This document shows positions 46,370 through 59,649 of a DNA stretch of 64,000 bases, one piece after another (position 1 is the first letter of the stretch; the number at the start of each line of letters is the position of its first letter). The notes beneath the pieces are model-generated. The model was given only the letters and a program-made list of their open reading frames with translations. It had not been told where the DNA came from and did not search any database. The stretch comes from Doryteuthis pealeii (Eukaryota; Mollusca; Cephalopoda; Myopsida; Loliginidae): positions 120,549,963 through 120,613,962 of the forward strand of contig CM042147.1 of the NCBI GenBank assembly GCA_023376005.1, given 5' to 3'. The translations under genes were made by a program, and so were the position numbers.

Positions 46370-49076
46370 TTAAAATTGTAGGAGAGATGTCAATTCAGCA
46401 GATACTTTTTTTCGTCCTTCAAGTTCAACAAGTTCAACAAGAACAAAACATCCAACATTTTCTGCTTTAGCAATGTCCACAAGTTGACAAGCTGCACACA
46501 TTGTACCTGTGTAAAGATAAAAACAAATTTTAAATAATGATTTTTTTTCTCATCCCTGAAGGATTTTAATAACAAAAAAAGTTTAAAAAAAATTTATTTT
46601 TTGAGGAAGACATCTGTTTTGGTCGGCCATTTTCATTTCACCATAAATCTACACTGAAAATACGAATTTGTTCGAATCAATACAACTGAATGTTTTAACA
46701 CAAAAATATCATAAAATGTGTCCTCAATTGTGCTTGTGCATTATTTGAAATTAACTTAATTGTTATTAAGAACACATTTTATGATATTTTCGTGTTAAAA
46801 CAGTTGTATTGATTATGGTGAAATGAAAATGACCAACCAAAACAGATGGCTTCCTCAAAGTGAAAGAAACAAGGGGAGGTTACTCTCATTTATGTCGCTA
46901 ATGTTCAGATTACCTATATTAGTAGGTATGGCAAAAATTTTGGTACAACAACACCTTCCTATTTCATTAAACTTTTATAAAAAATTCAAAATCGTAAATT
47001 CTCTTAATTTTTTCCCCAAGAACAGAGCCTAAACTTACAGTAATGCCGATAGCTTTTTGATTTAGTGCGTCCTGCGACACACATATTTGCTTTGAATGAG
47101 TCCCCAGGGAAATTTATGGGTCCCAACTATAGCCATATAACTCCTATCTTGTAACCTATCCAGTGTAATTTGTTTCTAAGAAACTATTGAAATCTATTTA
47201 CAGTCAGCTTGAAACGATGAAGGAAGAAAAAAAAAAAATCCACTCGGACGCATGGATATGATTTTATCGTGTCCTTTTAGATTTTTATGTGTCAGGGACA
47301 CAGGACATGTACCTATCAGCATATCTGACTTACAATTTTTTAAATTTTTTTTTTTACTATGAATTTCTTAATTATAACTATGAAATAAATAATGTTAAAA
47401 AGTGCTGATCTTCAAGAGAGAAAAACCATCAAAAATGGAATATTGTGGCAGATGAAGATTAATTCATCAAATTCACCCATTTTAAAGACGGTAAAACAAA
47501 TAATTTCTACATGAGATTTAAAAAAAATCCTTCCTCTTCATAATACAGCAAAAAAAAATTACATTAAGTTTCAATCATTTTTTGAATGGCCTCAACTCGA
47601 CTAAATTCTACTTTCCCAGCCTTTTATGATCATGTGACTCTAAGCCAATGAGAGCCCTGTTCCAGACTAACCTGATTTCAAGTCCTATCAATCAAACTTT
47701 CAGTGATATTCCACTGTTTTTAAACTACTCTACACTACCTACTAAAAATGATAGGCTATGCCTATTCATTATGTAATAATATTTTCCCACTGTATTGTTA
47801 AAATGCATACATTTAGTATTATTTGGATTATTCAGACTATTGTACTCATCTTCCTTGTTATTTGTACAACGTTTCGGCCAATGTGCCCTCCATCCTTCTT
47901 CAGGTATTTCTTGTCAGACTTGGAAACCTTCTTGTCATAATCCTGGTAAGGGGCAGCAGTAACATAGAATAATAATTAACACAGCTTAACACCTGTACCC
48001 CAGCTATGGTTAGCGGAATGAGAACAGGATACCCCTGTGGACTGAATAAAAGGTTAGGTTCAAAGATCCGTGATGGCTCCCAATTATGACCAGAAGGTTC
48101 CCAAGTTCGTAAAGAAAGTTCCCAAGTCCGAGAAAGTTCCTGAGTCTGACAAGAAATACCTGAAGAAGGCCGGATAATCCAAATAATCCAAATTATCAAG
48201 CCTCATCTAAAAAATTCTAATAAATTGCATACATTTGTATTTAATTTATAATTTGCAAAAAAATATACCATAGAATTTATGCAGATCCTTGTATTTTTTT
48301 TAATGGTAAATAACTACTGACAAAAATTGCTAAAAGATTTCTTCAACTATGTTAATAACAGCATTCAAAGTAGTAGATACTCACCTCCTGTTGCTAATAA
48401 ATCATCAATAATGACTATCTTCTGTCCAGAACTTAAAGCAGATTTCTGAATCTCAAACGTATCCTGAAAAAAATAAAATAAATAAATACAAATAATTACC
48501 AAAAAGTTTTAATAAGAGTTATCTACCAGTAGAATCATATTTTCCAAAGATGTTCTACATGCTGAAGAGTACGATTTTTTTTTTTTTTTTTTTTTAAATT
48601 CAATGTCAGAGGATTTGTATCATAAGTAAGTAAAATCATCAAATTTATTCAAGGAGTAAAAAAACAAAATAAAACAATTTGAAATGAAAACTTAGTTCTG
48701 TTTCCCTTTAAATAAAATGTTGTGTGCATGAAAAACAAAAATGAAGAACAAAGAAGTCTCTCTCTCTCTCTTTCTGACACTGATTTGTCTCTCTCTCTCT
48801 TTCTGACACTGATTTGTATCTCTCTCTCTGACACTGATTTGTATATCTCTCTCTCTCTCTCTTCTGACACTGATTTGTATCTCTCTCTTTCTGACACTGA
48901 TTTGTATCTCTCTCTCTCTCTCTTTCTGACACTGATTTGTCACTCTCTCCCTTTCTGAATTTGTCTCTCTCTCTCTTTCTGACACTGATTTGTATCTCTC
49001 TCTCTCTTTCTGACACTGATTTGTATCTCTCTCTCTCTTTCTGACACTGATTTGTATCTCTCTATTTCTGACACTG

Positions 49077-49111
<35 letters not shown>

Positions 49112-49119
49112 TTCTGACA

Positions 49120-49156
<37 letters not shown>

Positions 49157-49524
49157 TTCTGACACTGATTTCTCTCTCTCTCTCTCTATTTCTGACACTG
49201 ATTTCTCTCTCTCTCTCCTCCTCTCTCTCACTGATTTGTCTCTCTCTCTCTCTCTCTCTCTCTCACACTGATTTCTCTCTCTCTCACACTGATTTCTCTC
49301 TCTCTCTCTCACACTGATTTCTCTCTCTCTCCTCTCTTCTCTCTCTCACACTGATTTGTCTCTCTCTCTCTATTTTCTTACACTGATTTGTCTCTCTCTC
49401 TATTTCTGACACTGATTTGTCTCTCTCTCTCACACTCTCTTCTCTCTCACACTGATTTGTCTATCTCTCTCTCTCTCTCACTCTGACACTGATTTGTCTC
49501 TCTCTCTCTCTCTCTCTCTCTGAA

Positions 49525-49559
<35 letters not shown>

Positions 49560-52500
49560 ACTGATTTGTCTCTCTCTCTCTCTCTCTCTCTCTCTGACAC
49601 TGATTTGTCTCTCTCGATGTATATACCCAACGAAAGTATATAACAAAATTAGCCCAAATCTGTCTTAAATATATGTATAAACACACTTAAAAATATTTTT
49701 CATGCAATAAAATAGTAATGAAATATTAACCAATCACATCAAAAAGCAACAAAATTAATAAATAAGTTACCTTTCCATATTCTAAATTAAATGTTACAGA
49801 ATATTTCTCCCCAGGGAGCTTTCCGGCTTTTCGGACGGGAACGAAGGCTACTTGTAATTTCTGAGCAATCACGGCACCAAGCAGGAACCCCCGAGACTCA
49901 AGCCCTACAATAGCTTCAACTTTAGGGCATTTGTCTTTAATTTGTTCCACAAAAACATCTGTCAAATCACTGAAGGCAACTGGGTCTTGAAGAACGGGAA
50001 AAAGATCTCTACAAAAACAAAATTAGACAAAGATTTAACTCTTAACATCCTGTTGAGAATTTTCTAAGTCTATAAGGATTTATCACAAAATGGCTAAAAA
50101 TAGCCTTTTCGTTTAAAGTTACCTGTTATAACCCTTAAAATATAGACTTCTAAACATGTTTAATATTAAATTTAAACAAAGGCTATTGTTTGGGGTGGAT
50201 TAGGAAAACAAATGTAACTTCTGTTCGGGTGGAATGAGGTGGTATAGGATGTATAGGAATTTCTTTTACTAGCAAACTATATGCACCCTCCAGGTGCAAG
50301 TATTTAAGTTTTAATGTAATAAAATATATGCACCCTCCAGGTGCAAGTATTTATGTTTGAATGTAATAAAATATATGCACCCTCCAGGTGCAAGTATTTA
50401 TGTTTTAATGTAATAAAATATATGCACCCTCCAGGTGCAAGTATTTAGTTTTAATGTAATAAAATATATGCACCCTCCAGGTGCAAGTATTTAAGTTTAA
50501 TGTAATAAAATATATGCACCCTCCAGGTGCAAGTATTTAAGTTTTAATGTAATAAAATATATGCACCCTCCAGGTGCAAGTATTTGTGTTTTAATGTAAT
50601 AAAATATATGCACCCTCCAGGTGCAAGTATTTATGTTTTAATGTAATAAAAATTATGCACCCTCCAGGTGCAAGTATTTATGTTTTAATATAATGCCCCT
50701 CCAGGTGCAAGTATTTATGTTTTAATATAATAAAATATATGCACCCTCCAGGTGCAATATGTTTTAATATAATAAAATATATGCACCCTCCAGGTGCAAG
50801 TATTTAAGTTTTAATGTAATAAAATATTATATAAAATTAGAAAGGCCAATGAAATTAAATAAGAATGCAGATGAAACAGAGGGTAGGTATAATCGAAAAA
50901 TAGAATAATTGAAACTTACTCTTTCAGCACTCCTGTCTTTCATTGGTAAATTTTCCTAATTTAACTATTCAGTTAAAATAGGAAGTAAAGAATAATTTCT
51001 TACAGTTATTTTTTCTTGTTAATGGATTTATTGAAGAGATTTATTGAAGAGATTTTTTGCTCATATTCATTAAGATAAATCCAAACAATTAGAAATCAAT
51101 AATACTAAGCATATATTTATTAAAATCAAAATTTAAAAAAAATATCAATATGCAAATTAGCCTTGCTGTTCACACTGCCAACCTATTTTGTTGTATATAT
51201 AAATATAATTGCATGTTATTGGCATGTAGATATGGCCAATAGTATTACTAATATAAAACAATTTTATTAATAATTGAGGTTTAAATAAAAAATAAAAACA
51301 TGGAGAATTTGACGTAAGTAACTAAGGGAATTGTGATTTGGGTACTGATATAGTTTTGGTTACAGAATGAAAAACACACAATCTCCATTATAATAAGATT
51401 GAAAAAGAGTTATGATCCATGTTAGAAACATGATTTGATTTTGAACTCTTGTCATATACCCACTTTATATCGGGATGAGGAGAAGAGAGTGGAGAGGATG
51501 AGTACTCTTATGTGGGTCTGTTTCGTTGGCAGCCATCTTCCTTCTGGGTTGATTCCTTCCTTCTGCTGGTTTGGGTCTTATAACCGTGCAGTGAGAAGAT
51601 GGCATCTTGAGAGTAAACAACACTCGCATCTGCTTCCTTCAGCTAACAGCCAAAATCTAACTAAGTCAGTTTCCTTTCACACGCCTTTCCTTCAGCCAAT
51701 CAGAAATCAGTGCTCAGGTCAGCAAAAGGTGAACTGCTTGTCAATCAATTTTTCAACGGCTAATGGTAACTTTCCATTTACCATACCATTATCTAAATCT
51801 TAATACATGTATAGATATAATCAATAGGCTACCCACAAATTATGTAACACTCTGCAATATAACAAAGTTGAGAAATGATTCTTTTGTTACACAATTGATA
51901 GGTTTTCTATAAATTATGTATGGTAGTGTAGAAATTAAAAACAATGGTAATTCTGAATCATGGAAAAAACATAAGTAATTGACAGGACTTATCCTTTTCT
52001 AACCTTGCAGTTGGTCTCTGATTGGCCAGAGCCAAGCATGAAAACAGTAATATTACATAATTCATGGGTAGCCTACGAATTATGCCTATAAAGTTGTGAA
52101 ATAAATTCATTCTTAATGCATAATACAATTTTGTTTATAAACTCATGTTTTTCAATTTAAACCATAGACGAGACCCTAACAGGTACTACCACTCCAGGTC
52201 AGAGTGGACCAGGGAGCAATGGTGATGAAGGGGCGCTCCACATTCTCCAAAACTGGAACCTCACCATCAGATAGAGTTTAATGTCATTCCCAGGACATGT
52301 AGACCCTCAGTCACCGCCTTCTAGCACCCATATGAATGCCTATAAGTGTAGTAAAATTCAAATAACAGTATGGTAAATGGAAAGTTACCATTGACTGTTA
52401 TAGGAAGTTGTAAAAGTGATTGACAGGCAGTTCACCTTATCTGACCTAGATGCTGATTACTATTTTGGCTGAAGGCGAGAATAAGAAAGGGAAATGATTT

Positions 52501-53308
52501 AGTTAGATTTTGGCCATTATCTGAAAGGAGCAGACATAAGGGTCCTTTGCTTCCAAGATGCCAACTTCTCACCAAACAGTTGAAAACCCTTTTGGTTTTG
52601 GGTTTTTAATAAAGACATCTTGTAAAACAATTAAGTCTTGCTTAATTATTACCAACCCTTTTACCAACAAGAAATTAGCACAGGCAACCCAGCCCTGCAG
52701 AAGAAGAAAATGGCCAGTGATGAAGCAGAACCAGGAAGAACCCATCTTATCTCCTCTCTACCTCCATTTATAGGTAATCTGAACATTAGTTACATAAATG
52801 AGAGTAACCTCCTCTTGTTTGTATCATAAAATGTGTTAACAATTAAGTTCATTTCAAATAATGCCCAAGCACAATTAAGAACACATTTTATGATATTTTC
52901 GTGTTAAAACATGCAGTTGTATTGATTCGAAGAAATTTGTATTTTCAGTGTAGATTTACGTTGAAATGAAAACGGACGACCAAAACATATGGCTTCTTCA
53001 AAGTGAAATAAACAAGTGGAGGTTACTCTCATCTATGTAGCTAATGTTCAGATTACCGTTTGAAGAGAAAAAGAATAGATTTTTTCCATTTACTTTAGGT
53101 ATAAGCAATTAGAAAATATTACTTTTTGCCTAAAAACAAGAAAAAGCAAAAATTTTGTTAATATAACAATGTTAAAAGGTTTGTATAATTAATAAAAACA
53201 AACCTACCTAAAAACAATTCCAGGTTTTGGAAAATCAGGATAAGATTTGAATAATTTCTGGACTTTTATCATTCGAGGGTCTTTCTGTAATTTCTCTGAA
53301 TTCGACAT
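46370..53308 (-). CDS. APRT: Adenine phosphoribosyltransferase
   Basis: Exons in order: 53308-53208, 50008-49771, 48463-48385 and 46506-46370. Splice sites are GT/AG and all phases join, giving 184 residues against about 180 in animal APRTs. The enzyme converts adenine and PRPP to AMP in cytosolic purine salvage. Diagnostic stretches: [17 protein letters not shown] at the N-terminus, [10 protein letters not shown] and [12 protein letters not shown] in exon 2, and the PRPP-binding loop [13 protein letters not shown] across exons 3-4. The ATG is 6 bp downstream of a clean acceptor (TTCTTTCAG), so a non-coding 5' exon lies further right and was not located. Intron 1 carries a minisatellite and intron 2 a long GA-rich satellite. 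The C-terminal exon ends LLQF-stop. Confidence 0.96.
46602..46914. mobile_element. FB1 MITE, left end missing, upstream of APRT exon 4
   Basis: Lies in APRT intron 3, about 95 bp from the exon 4 acceptor. Confidence 0.75.
47030..47810. other. APRT intron 3, unique AT-rich sequence
   Basis: No ORF, RNA gene or recognisable repeat apart from short A/T runs. Confidence 0.6.
47815..48205 (-). mobile_element. SINE-D relative, internally rearranged
   Basis: Shares the CTGAAGA ... GGCCG/CGGCC ... GAAA hairpin and ACAAATAACAA tail with 19300-19695; it also has an inverted partial copy at 48150-48200. Confidence 0.5.
48755..49616 (-). repeat. GA-rich compound satellite in APRT intron 2
   Basis: About 35 irregular units of (CT)n broken by CTGACACTGATTTGT on the plus strand, so the APRT transcript is (GA)n with ACAAATCAGTGTCAG spacers. 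Long RERE-type reading frames on the minus strand are artefacts. Confidence 0.92.
50265..50830 (+). repeat. About 48-bp minisatellite, 12 copies (APRT intron 1)
   Basis: Each unit holds TGCACCCTCCAGGTGCA, a 6-bp-stem hairpin, then TTTAATGTAATAAAATA. One single unit exists at 44553-44600. Confidence 0.92.
50830..51400 (+). repeat. Dispersed block after the minisatellite
   Basis: Partner of 44600-45200, about 85-90% identical, on the same strand. Confidence 0.8.
51620..52545. repeat. Inverted-repeat element (APRT intron 1)
   Basis: Left arm about 51625-51830 and right arm about 52350-52540, imperfectly complementary. A related single arm lies at 39700-39840. Confidence 0.55.
52085..52335 (-). 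mobile_element. Element D fragment inside a fold-back
   Basis: Covers only the middle to 3' part. It sits between the inverted arms of the repeat at 51620-52545. Confidence 0.6.
52773..53057. mobile_element. FB1 MITE with shortened left arm (APRT intron 1)
   Basis: Both ends are present, but most of the left arm between the terminus and ATCATAAAATGTG is deleted. Confidence 0.75.
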
Positions 53309-53466
53309 TCTGATCTGAAAGAAAATATTTTTATTAAAAATGTAAAGAAAACTGTTGGAATATTTTTTGTTATATAAAGTGTGCTGGAGGTCACAACTTA
53401 AATCTATAGACTCTTTGCATCTGCGAGGACTGAATCGGCCAATCAACATGCTCGGATATGTGGTGT

Positions 53467-53972
53467 TTGGTTTGGTTTTACAGCATATCAACCTCGGTGG
53501 GTCATTTAATGCCGATAAAGTTTTGAAATAAATCAATTCTTAATGGATAATACAATTTTGTTTATAAACTCTTGTTTTTCTATTTAACCCATAGATGGGA
53601 CCCTAACAGGTACTACCACTCCGGGTCAGAGTGGACCTGGGAGCAATGGTGATGAATGGGTGCTCCACATTCCCCAGACCTCCAAAACTGGAACCTCACC
53701 ATCAGATAGAGTTTAACGTCATTCCCAGGACATGTAGACCCGCAGTCACCGCCTTCTAGCACCCATATGATAAAAAGGGTTGGGGCTTGCTATAAGGGCA
53801 ATAGGGTTGGGAAAATCATATAGGTGCTAGGGCTTGACGTGACCAGCCGTCTAGCCCATGATAGGGCCAAAGTAGGGTATTGCAAGTCATGGACTGCTCA
53901 AACACCTGGGTTCTATCCTTAAGCATCACGGGTCGCCACCCACGGCAAACAGGTGGCACCATTGGGGGAGGA
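53467..53972 (-). mobile_element. Element D, 5'-truncated, with target duplication
   Basis: Bounded by ATATGTGGTGT at 53456-53466 and 53973-53983. It has a 35-bp internal deletion relative to 22766-23366. Confidence 0.72.
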
Positions 53973-54241
53973 ATATGTGGTGTGTTAACTATTCAAAGGT
54001 CTTGGTGGAAAGGCGTTCAGTTGCTCGCGCTTAACACTGAGGAATACAAGGATCATAGGATTCAAGATACACGGACCAATGGACAAGCATTATAGGATTC
54101 TATACAACACGGATCAAACTTAATGCCACAAGGGATCTCTACTGTATTTTCATGACTTGACTCATTAAATTTCAGCTCCTTTTAAAAGTAAAATATATGG
54201 AGTGGCCTAAGAACTGTGAGACATACTCCTCTTTGTAAAGG

Positions 54242-54835
54242 GCCGGGTTAGCTCAGTCGGTAGAGCGTTCGGTTAGAGGACCAGCTTCATTTTGATGTAT
54301 GATACATGCTCCTGTGTTGGTAATTATACCTGTACTAAGCAAAATGGCATTACTTTTCAACTTAGCTATGTGGAGAAGTAGGGATGTGATCCACAGAGGA
54401 CTAGCTTCCTTTTGATGTATGATACATGTTCCTGTGTTGGTAATTATACTTGTCCTAAACAAAATGGCATTACTTTTTGACTTACCTCATAGATAGACAA
54501 AAAAGGACAGGGAATAGGACGTCACTTAAGAAAAAAAAAAAAAAAAAAAAAAAAAAAAGGAGAAAGAATGAGAAAGAGGAAGAGAAAAAAGGAAACATGA
54601 GAAAAAAAAAGGGGGGGAAGTCAAGGTTCCTAGTTCAATACCAGCCCTCGCCAACTCAGCGTATGAGTAGCACAGGGATCTGTGTGGTAAAGTAAGAAGC
54701 TGATGTAGGAGTGGCACTCCATCTCAGACGCTGAAATAATCTCCTTGGTCTAGCACTAGTAAAAAGGGGATAGACTCCCTCACTGATTGGCTGATACCGA
54801 CTTTAGGCCACCCCAACGACTTTGCTTACTTACAG
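54242..54835 (+). mobile_element. SINE-A split by a tandem repeat and poly-A tract
   Basis: The head at 54242-54275 and body at 54620-54835 are separated by two roughly 125-bp direct repeats (GACCAGCTTCATTTTGATG type, near 54280 and 54400) and an A-rich stretch (54530-54620). Confidence 0.6.
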
Positions 54836-54899
54836 AATTGTCTCAGTAAAGATACACCTGAATCTATACAGAAATAAGAAGCAAACCAGTAAATCTATA

Positions 54900-55375
54900 T
54901 GATATGACTGGTCCTCACTTGCCAACAGTGATATATGCAATCACTATTCAGTAACAGTAATAAACAAGTTTAATACTCTTCATGAGACATCAGAAAGGTA
55001 TGCTCCAAATGATGAATATGAAAACTTTGTCACCGCCCAATTAGAAGCAGCAGCTGAATGCGTGCCAACCAAAAAGCTAAATATACAATCCCCTAGGAGA
55101 CAAAAACAGTTAGAGAAAAATAAAATAGCATCCCTACATAATAAATCAACCCCCCAACAAACACTTCTTTGATTTATGCAATGCAGTGTATGAACAAAAT
55201 ACAATAGAGAAATGGATGAAAGGCTACATCCTCCCATTCCCAAAGAAGTAGGGAAAATTCTTAGAAAAAAATCAAAATGGTTTTGGTAGAAATAAATCTA
55301 TAACTTCTCAGATTCTGACTATTCATTGAATCTCAGAGGAGATTCAAGCAAAAAAATTTTTTTGAGGCTGTTGAC
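54900..55375 (+). pseudogene. Decayed LINE reverse transcriptase fragment
   Basis: Plus-frame peptide pieces include YENFVTAQLEAAAECVP near 55010 and NGFGRNKSITSQILTIH near 55275. The latter is the reverse transcriptase finger motif of RTE/L1-like LINEs. Stops and a deletion between the pieces show it is dead. Confidence 0.6.
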
Positions 55376-55379
55376 TTTT

Positions 55380-55640
55380 TTTGTATATAAGGCGTGTGCT
55401 GGATCCTCGCCCAGAAGCATGTGACCCATCTCTTGGCCAATCACTGGCAGTACTCTGCTGCTGATACAATACTTAAACCAACTCTACATAACTACGCTGA
55501 CATTCATTAATGACAGACATAGGATTAAATCACTGGATCTTTTACCAATACACAGGATAGGACTTCTACGCCCACCAAAGGATTCCATAACTCAGGACTT
55601 GCTTTAAGCCCTTTTCAACTGGCCAGGGATGGCATTTAAA
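55380..55640 (+). repeat. Dispersed repeat with TATA and CCAAT-like motifs
   Basis: Partner of 42950-43235, about 80% identical. Confidence 0.55.
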
Positions 55641-56770
55641 AACTTTACAGAGGCAACACTTTTGTTTGTAGGTTTCTCGAAACTTTGATTTCATTTTTCA
55701 GTCATATTTCTTAACCACATTGTCGGATATCATTATTGGGGGTGGGTGGGGTAGTAGTAGTAAAATATCGATTTGATAACGCATTAACTTTTTGGAAAAA
55801 CAACTTCAAACTGTTAGGGAGTTCATAACTAGCATGGGGCAGATTTTGAGCAGGCACCGCTTAGAGTGTTTTTTAGGGCAGGAGTGCAATATATACCATT
55901 AAAACTATTTCCACTGGATCATTTAGAGGATTGGAGCGGAGATGAACAAATATGTATATCATGAAGGAGTAAATAGCCCATACATTTCTCTGATAAACAA
56001 CCTTTACTTATTTTTCTATCTATTTATTTTTACAATGTAAAAGTTATTCAAAATCTTCCAGTTAACCGTTTTTATCTTAAATTCAAAAGTATACATTGTT
56101 GCAATTTTTACTGGAAGTAGAACAGACAACATTTAGATAGAATAAAAAAAATTTGAATTATTTCTCAACAGAACCCCACAAAAGGTAAGACACATATTTT
56201 ATCCTCTCCAATATCTTATTTAATTATTATATTAATTCAATGCTTCAACAAAGAGTCTAGTAAAAATGAAAAAGGCTTTTCCATTAGGGACCTCTCTTAA
56301 AAAAATTGTTTTTCTCTTTTAAGAGAGGTCCTTAAGAAAAGAGTTTTTCATTTATTCCATTGATTTTATATTCCATTAATTCTGAACTATATCATCAAGG
56401 AAGTATAGATAAGAGGAGAACAACACACATTGCTGTAACAATCTAATCAAGTTTAGATTAACAGTATCTAACCTGTGCGCTATCTGGCGGTGTGACGTCA
56501 GCAGATTATGGTACCTGGGTCAAAGTCAAGGTTGGGTGTTTGTTTACCATAAGAGCAATTTGAAGAATACGGTGAGGACTTAATTATAAAGGTGCTAGGG
56601 GTTGACACAACCAGTCAATTGATCAGATCAGGCTTCTTTGAATGCATGTTTAATTCAAGTAAGGGTCAAAGTTGAGTGTTGCAGGTCATGTGACCACTTA
56701 GTACCCAGGTCATGGATTACTCAGACTCAGGCATTACAGGGTGCCACATATGGCCAACAGGTGTCCAAAT

Positions 56771-56814
<44 letters not shown>

Positions 56815-57310
56815 CATACATAGACACACACAGGGGTATCGAAAAAATAATCTCAGCTTGACCATGAAAGCATGTTATTCTACATATTCATTCCAATGTT
56901 AAACACATTTGTCACTTTATTTTTCAGGTTTCTTTAATTTTTAAAAACCCAAAAAAATTTCCAAAATTTTTTTAAAGAAGTGATAACCTAGATTTGAAGC
57001 TGTGAACTTTTCAGTACCTTCTTGTGTGTGCGACTGGGACTTTTATCCCTCTGTAAAAGGTGCTTTAGGTATATTATACAGTTCCATTGGTGGTCAAAAT
57101 AATAGTTTGCCTATTTTTACATGTGTGAAGTGTATTGTACTTTTTCCTATTCAACTCAATCTATAGCCATTCAGTGTAATTGTAATAATAAAATAATTCT
57201 TTTACCTGAACAATTTTCTTTCAAGAAGAGTTTAGAATATACTTTCTGCTTTTTTAATTTAAAACTAAACGCTTTTACAACTGCTCTTCAGGAAGAAATT
57301 TCTGTAAATA
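55640..57310. other. Intergenic, mostly featureless
   Basis: A 15-bp-arm hairpin (56300-56345), a weak element D scrap (56585-56770) and an (AT)n tract; nothing else recognised. Confidence 0.5.
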
Positions 57311-57314
57311 TATG

Positions 57315-57505
57315 TATTTACCCAACCCTTCCACATGAGCAGGAAGCAATACAAAGTCAATTTTTTAAAGTGGAGTTTAACAGGTTTGAATTCAGAGTTT
57401 TCCTTCTCCAAGACTGGTTGCCATGCCAAGGTTAAAGAGCCCAGTCTGCCCTACTATTTACCCATAGCTGGAAGGAGGATAGTTGGATTCATACTTTTCC
57501 CAAAA
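57315..57505 (-). mobile_element. SINE-B, 5'-truncated
   Basis: Tail and body (CCCAACCCTTCCACATGAGC to the CCCATAGCTGGAAGG region). A related piece lies at 22412-22575. Confidence 0.65.
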
Positions 57506-57823
57506 TTTCTATCAATATACAAATTAAAAAAACAAAAACATAGACAAATAAATTACACACTTGAAAAACATCAAGATAAAAGGTTTTAACTTTAAACTCT
57601 GATTTAAAGCACTTCAGATTATAAAGAATAAAGTCCAATTTAAAACCTGATAAAAAAAAAAAAACTGTACACAGTCAAACAACACACATAATAAAATTGA
57701 TGCTGTTGTGACAAGTTAGTGCCAGACAATCTGATTTTATGTTGACTTCCATTAATATGTCCAACAAATGGTTAATAATGTTCAATGGCAGATACACAAT
57801 CAACAATTGATGTTAGGTAGAGG

Positions 57824-58072
57824 GGCCAGGTTAGCTCAGTTGGTAGAGCATTCGGCTAGAAACCACAAGGTTCCTAGTTTGATACCGGTCCCCGCCAACT
57901 CAGAGTATGAGTAGCACAGGGTTCTGTGCGGTAAAATGAGGAGCTGATGGTAAGTGTGGCGCTCCACCTCAGATGCAAAAACAATCTCCTTGGTCTAGCG
58001 CTATTGAAAAGGGGATATACTCCCTCGCTGATTGGCTGATACCGACTTTAGGCCATCCTGACGACTTTACTT
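57824..58072 (+). mobile_element. SINE-A, full length
   Basis: GTTAGCTCAGTTGGTAGAGC head and CGACTTTACTTTA tail. Confidence 0.8.
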
Positions 58073-58204
58073 TAGTGACTGTAAAGGTGGATTTAAAAAG
58101 GTGAATTTGGTATTGTAAGTTGGATGAGTTTTTTTGTTGTTTTTATTTTTTTTAATTCCTTGTCCTAAAATTTGCGTACTTGGAATCCTATTTTCTTTCC
58201 TTCT

Positions 58205-58470
58205 TGCGTGCATATAAAAACCCCGAGTTCAAATCCTGGACGAAGCTGTTTGCATTTCACATCATATTAATACACTTGGGGAAGGTATGCATCAACCTAT
58301 TCTACCTCCAGCTATGGGTAAATGTTAGGGCAGACTGGGCTCTTTAACCTCGGTTAGGCAACCAGTCTAAGGAGAAGGAAAACTCTGAATTCAAACCTGC
58401 TAAACTTTGCCTAAGAAAATGACCTTGTGTCACATCCTGCTCATAGCAAAGGGTTTGCTAAATACATTCA
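58205..58470 (+). mobile_element. SINE-B, 5'-truncated
   Basis: From the B-box GAGTTCAAATCCTGGAC to the GCTAAATACATTC tail. Confidence 0.65.
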
Positions 58471-59279
58471 AATAAAAAAAAGGGGGGTGGGGTTGAGCAG
58501 TTTTTATTCAGCTTTGATTCACACCTGAATCTTTGTCCATGGTAGGTGTGGGGTGGGGGGTGTTGTTATGAACAAAGTTTCATGCTTGTATCTTTAAAGA
58601 ATATCTTTTTATGGCAAGTTCAGTAAGATGTACTTTTGACCTATCTTCTTTTTTTTTTTTACCAACTGCCAAATTAGGCCTCTGGCTGTTTTTGCAGGTT
58701 AAGAATAGGAGGATTTAATTGGCATTTTATTTTTAAAAAAAACAAAAAAAACAATTTAGCTTAATATATAAGGTGTCATGTATCATGTTCATACTTATAT
58801 CAACTACAAAACCCTGTTGGACCTTTTCAGCCGAATCTTTCCACTTAAAAAGTAACACTTGCTTGTCAGTCGACTTGTCCAACCATTTCTCACCACTGTA
58901 AAAGACAATCACCAAAGGGGATCAAACACTTTGCTTTTATTTCCTTAAACATTTTTCTTATACAAATAAATAATCCCACCCAATCAAATGCGATCTACAA
59001 TAATCAGGAGGTTGCGCCCGTTGACTGCCAGTTTTCGTAGTCAAACGGATTAGAGTTTGTGTTGGACTAGACGATGCCTACATATGCAGCACACCACTTG
59101 TTTTCTTTTTGGACAACGAAGACGGGCTGACTCATTGAAGATAGTTGGCTGTTCACCATGCCAGTCATTTCCACTACAATACTATATATGTGAAGAAAGG
59201 AAGTGAATCCGACGGTATGTAGTATATTAAGACAAATGAAAAAACACAGGTTTAAATGGGTTAAGTGGTGAGTTTATTG

Positions 59280-59325
59280 GCCGACGCTGCAGTGTTTCGA
59301 TCTATTAATAGATCATCTTCAGGGC
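59280..59325 (-). ncRNA. Hammerhead-like motif
   Basis: Minus strand: GCC, CTGAAGA (59322-59316), one unpaired T, perfect 7-bp stem II GATCTAT/ATAGATC (59314-59308 with 59305-59299), GAAA (59298-59295), stem III 59294-59285 (one mismatch), TC, then GGC closing stem I. The element continues to 59195, where it carries the family's outer AATCCGAC motif. Confidence 0.42.
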
Positions 59326-59649
59326 ATTTGTTGGTATATGGAAGGTGATAAGAAATTATTTATCACAAAATAACGAGAAAAGCGAGTGGTAGTCATTGTT
59401 ATTCAGTCTGTTTAAAAATTTTTGAGGTTTGAAAAAAGGGACGGTTTGAAATATGACGTCAAATATTCTCTTTTATGGCGTGAGTATGGGACGGTGTAGG
59501 TGTGTGTATCGAAAGGAAACATTGTGCATTTTTTAGGTGTGTGGTTGTGTGTGTGTGTGTGTGTGTGTATAAATTTTTTGCGATGAACGACAGTTCAAAA
59601 TAATAAACATCTTAAATAGGTCTATTTGACCTATAGATGGGACAATAGG

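Noticed and set aside
48692..49312. 206-residue minus-strand reading frame rich in RERER and NQC
   Set aside because: It is a translation of the (GA)n satellite in APRT intron 2; no codon bias, domain or start context.
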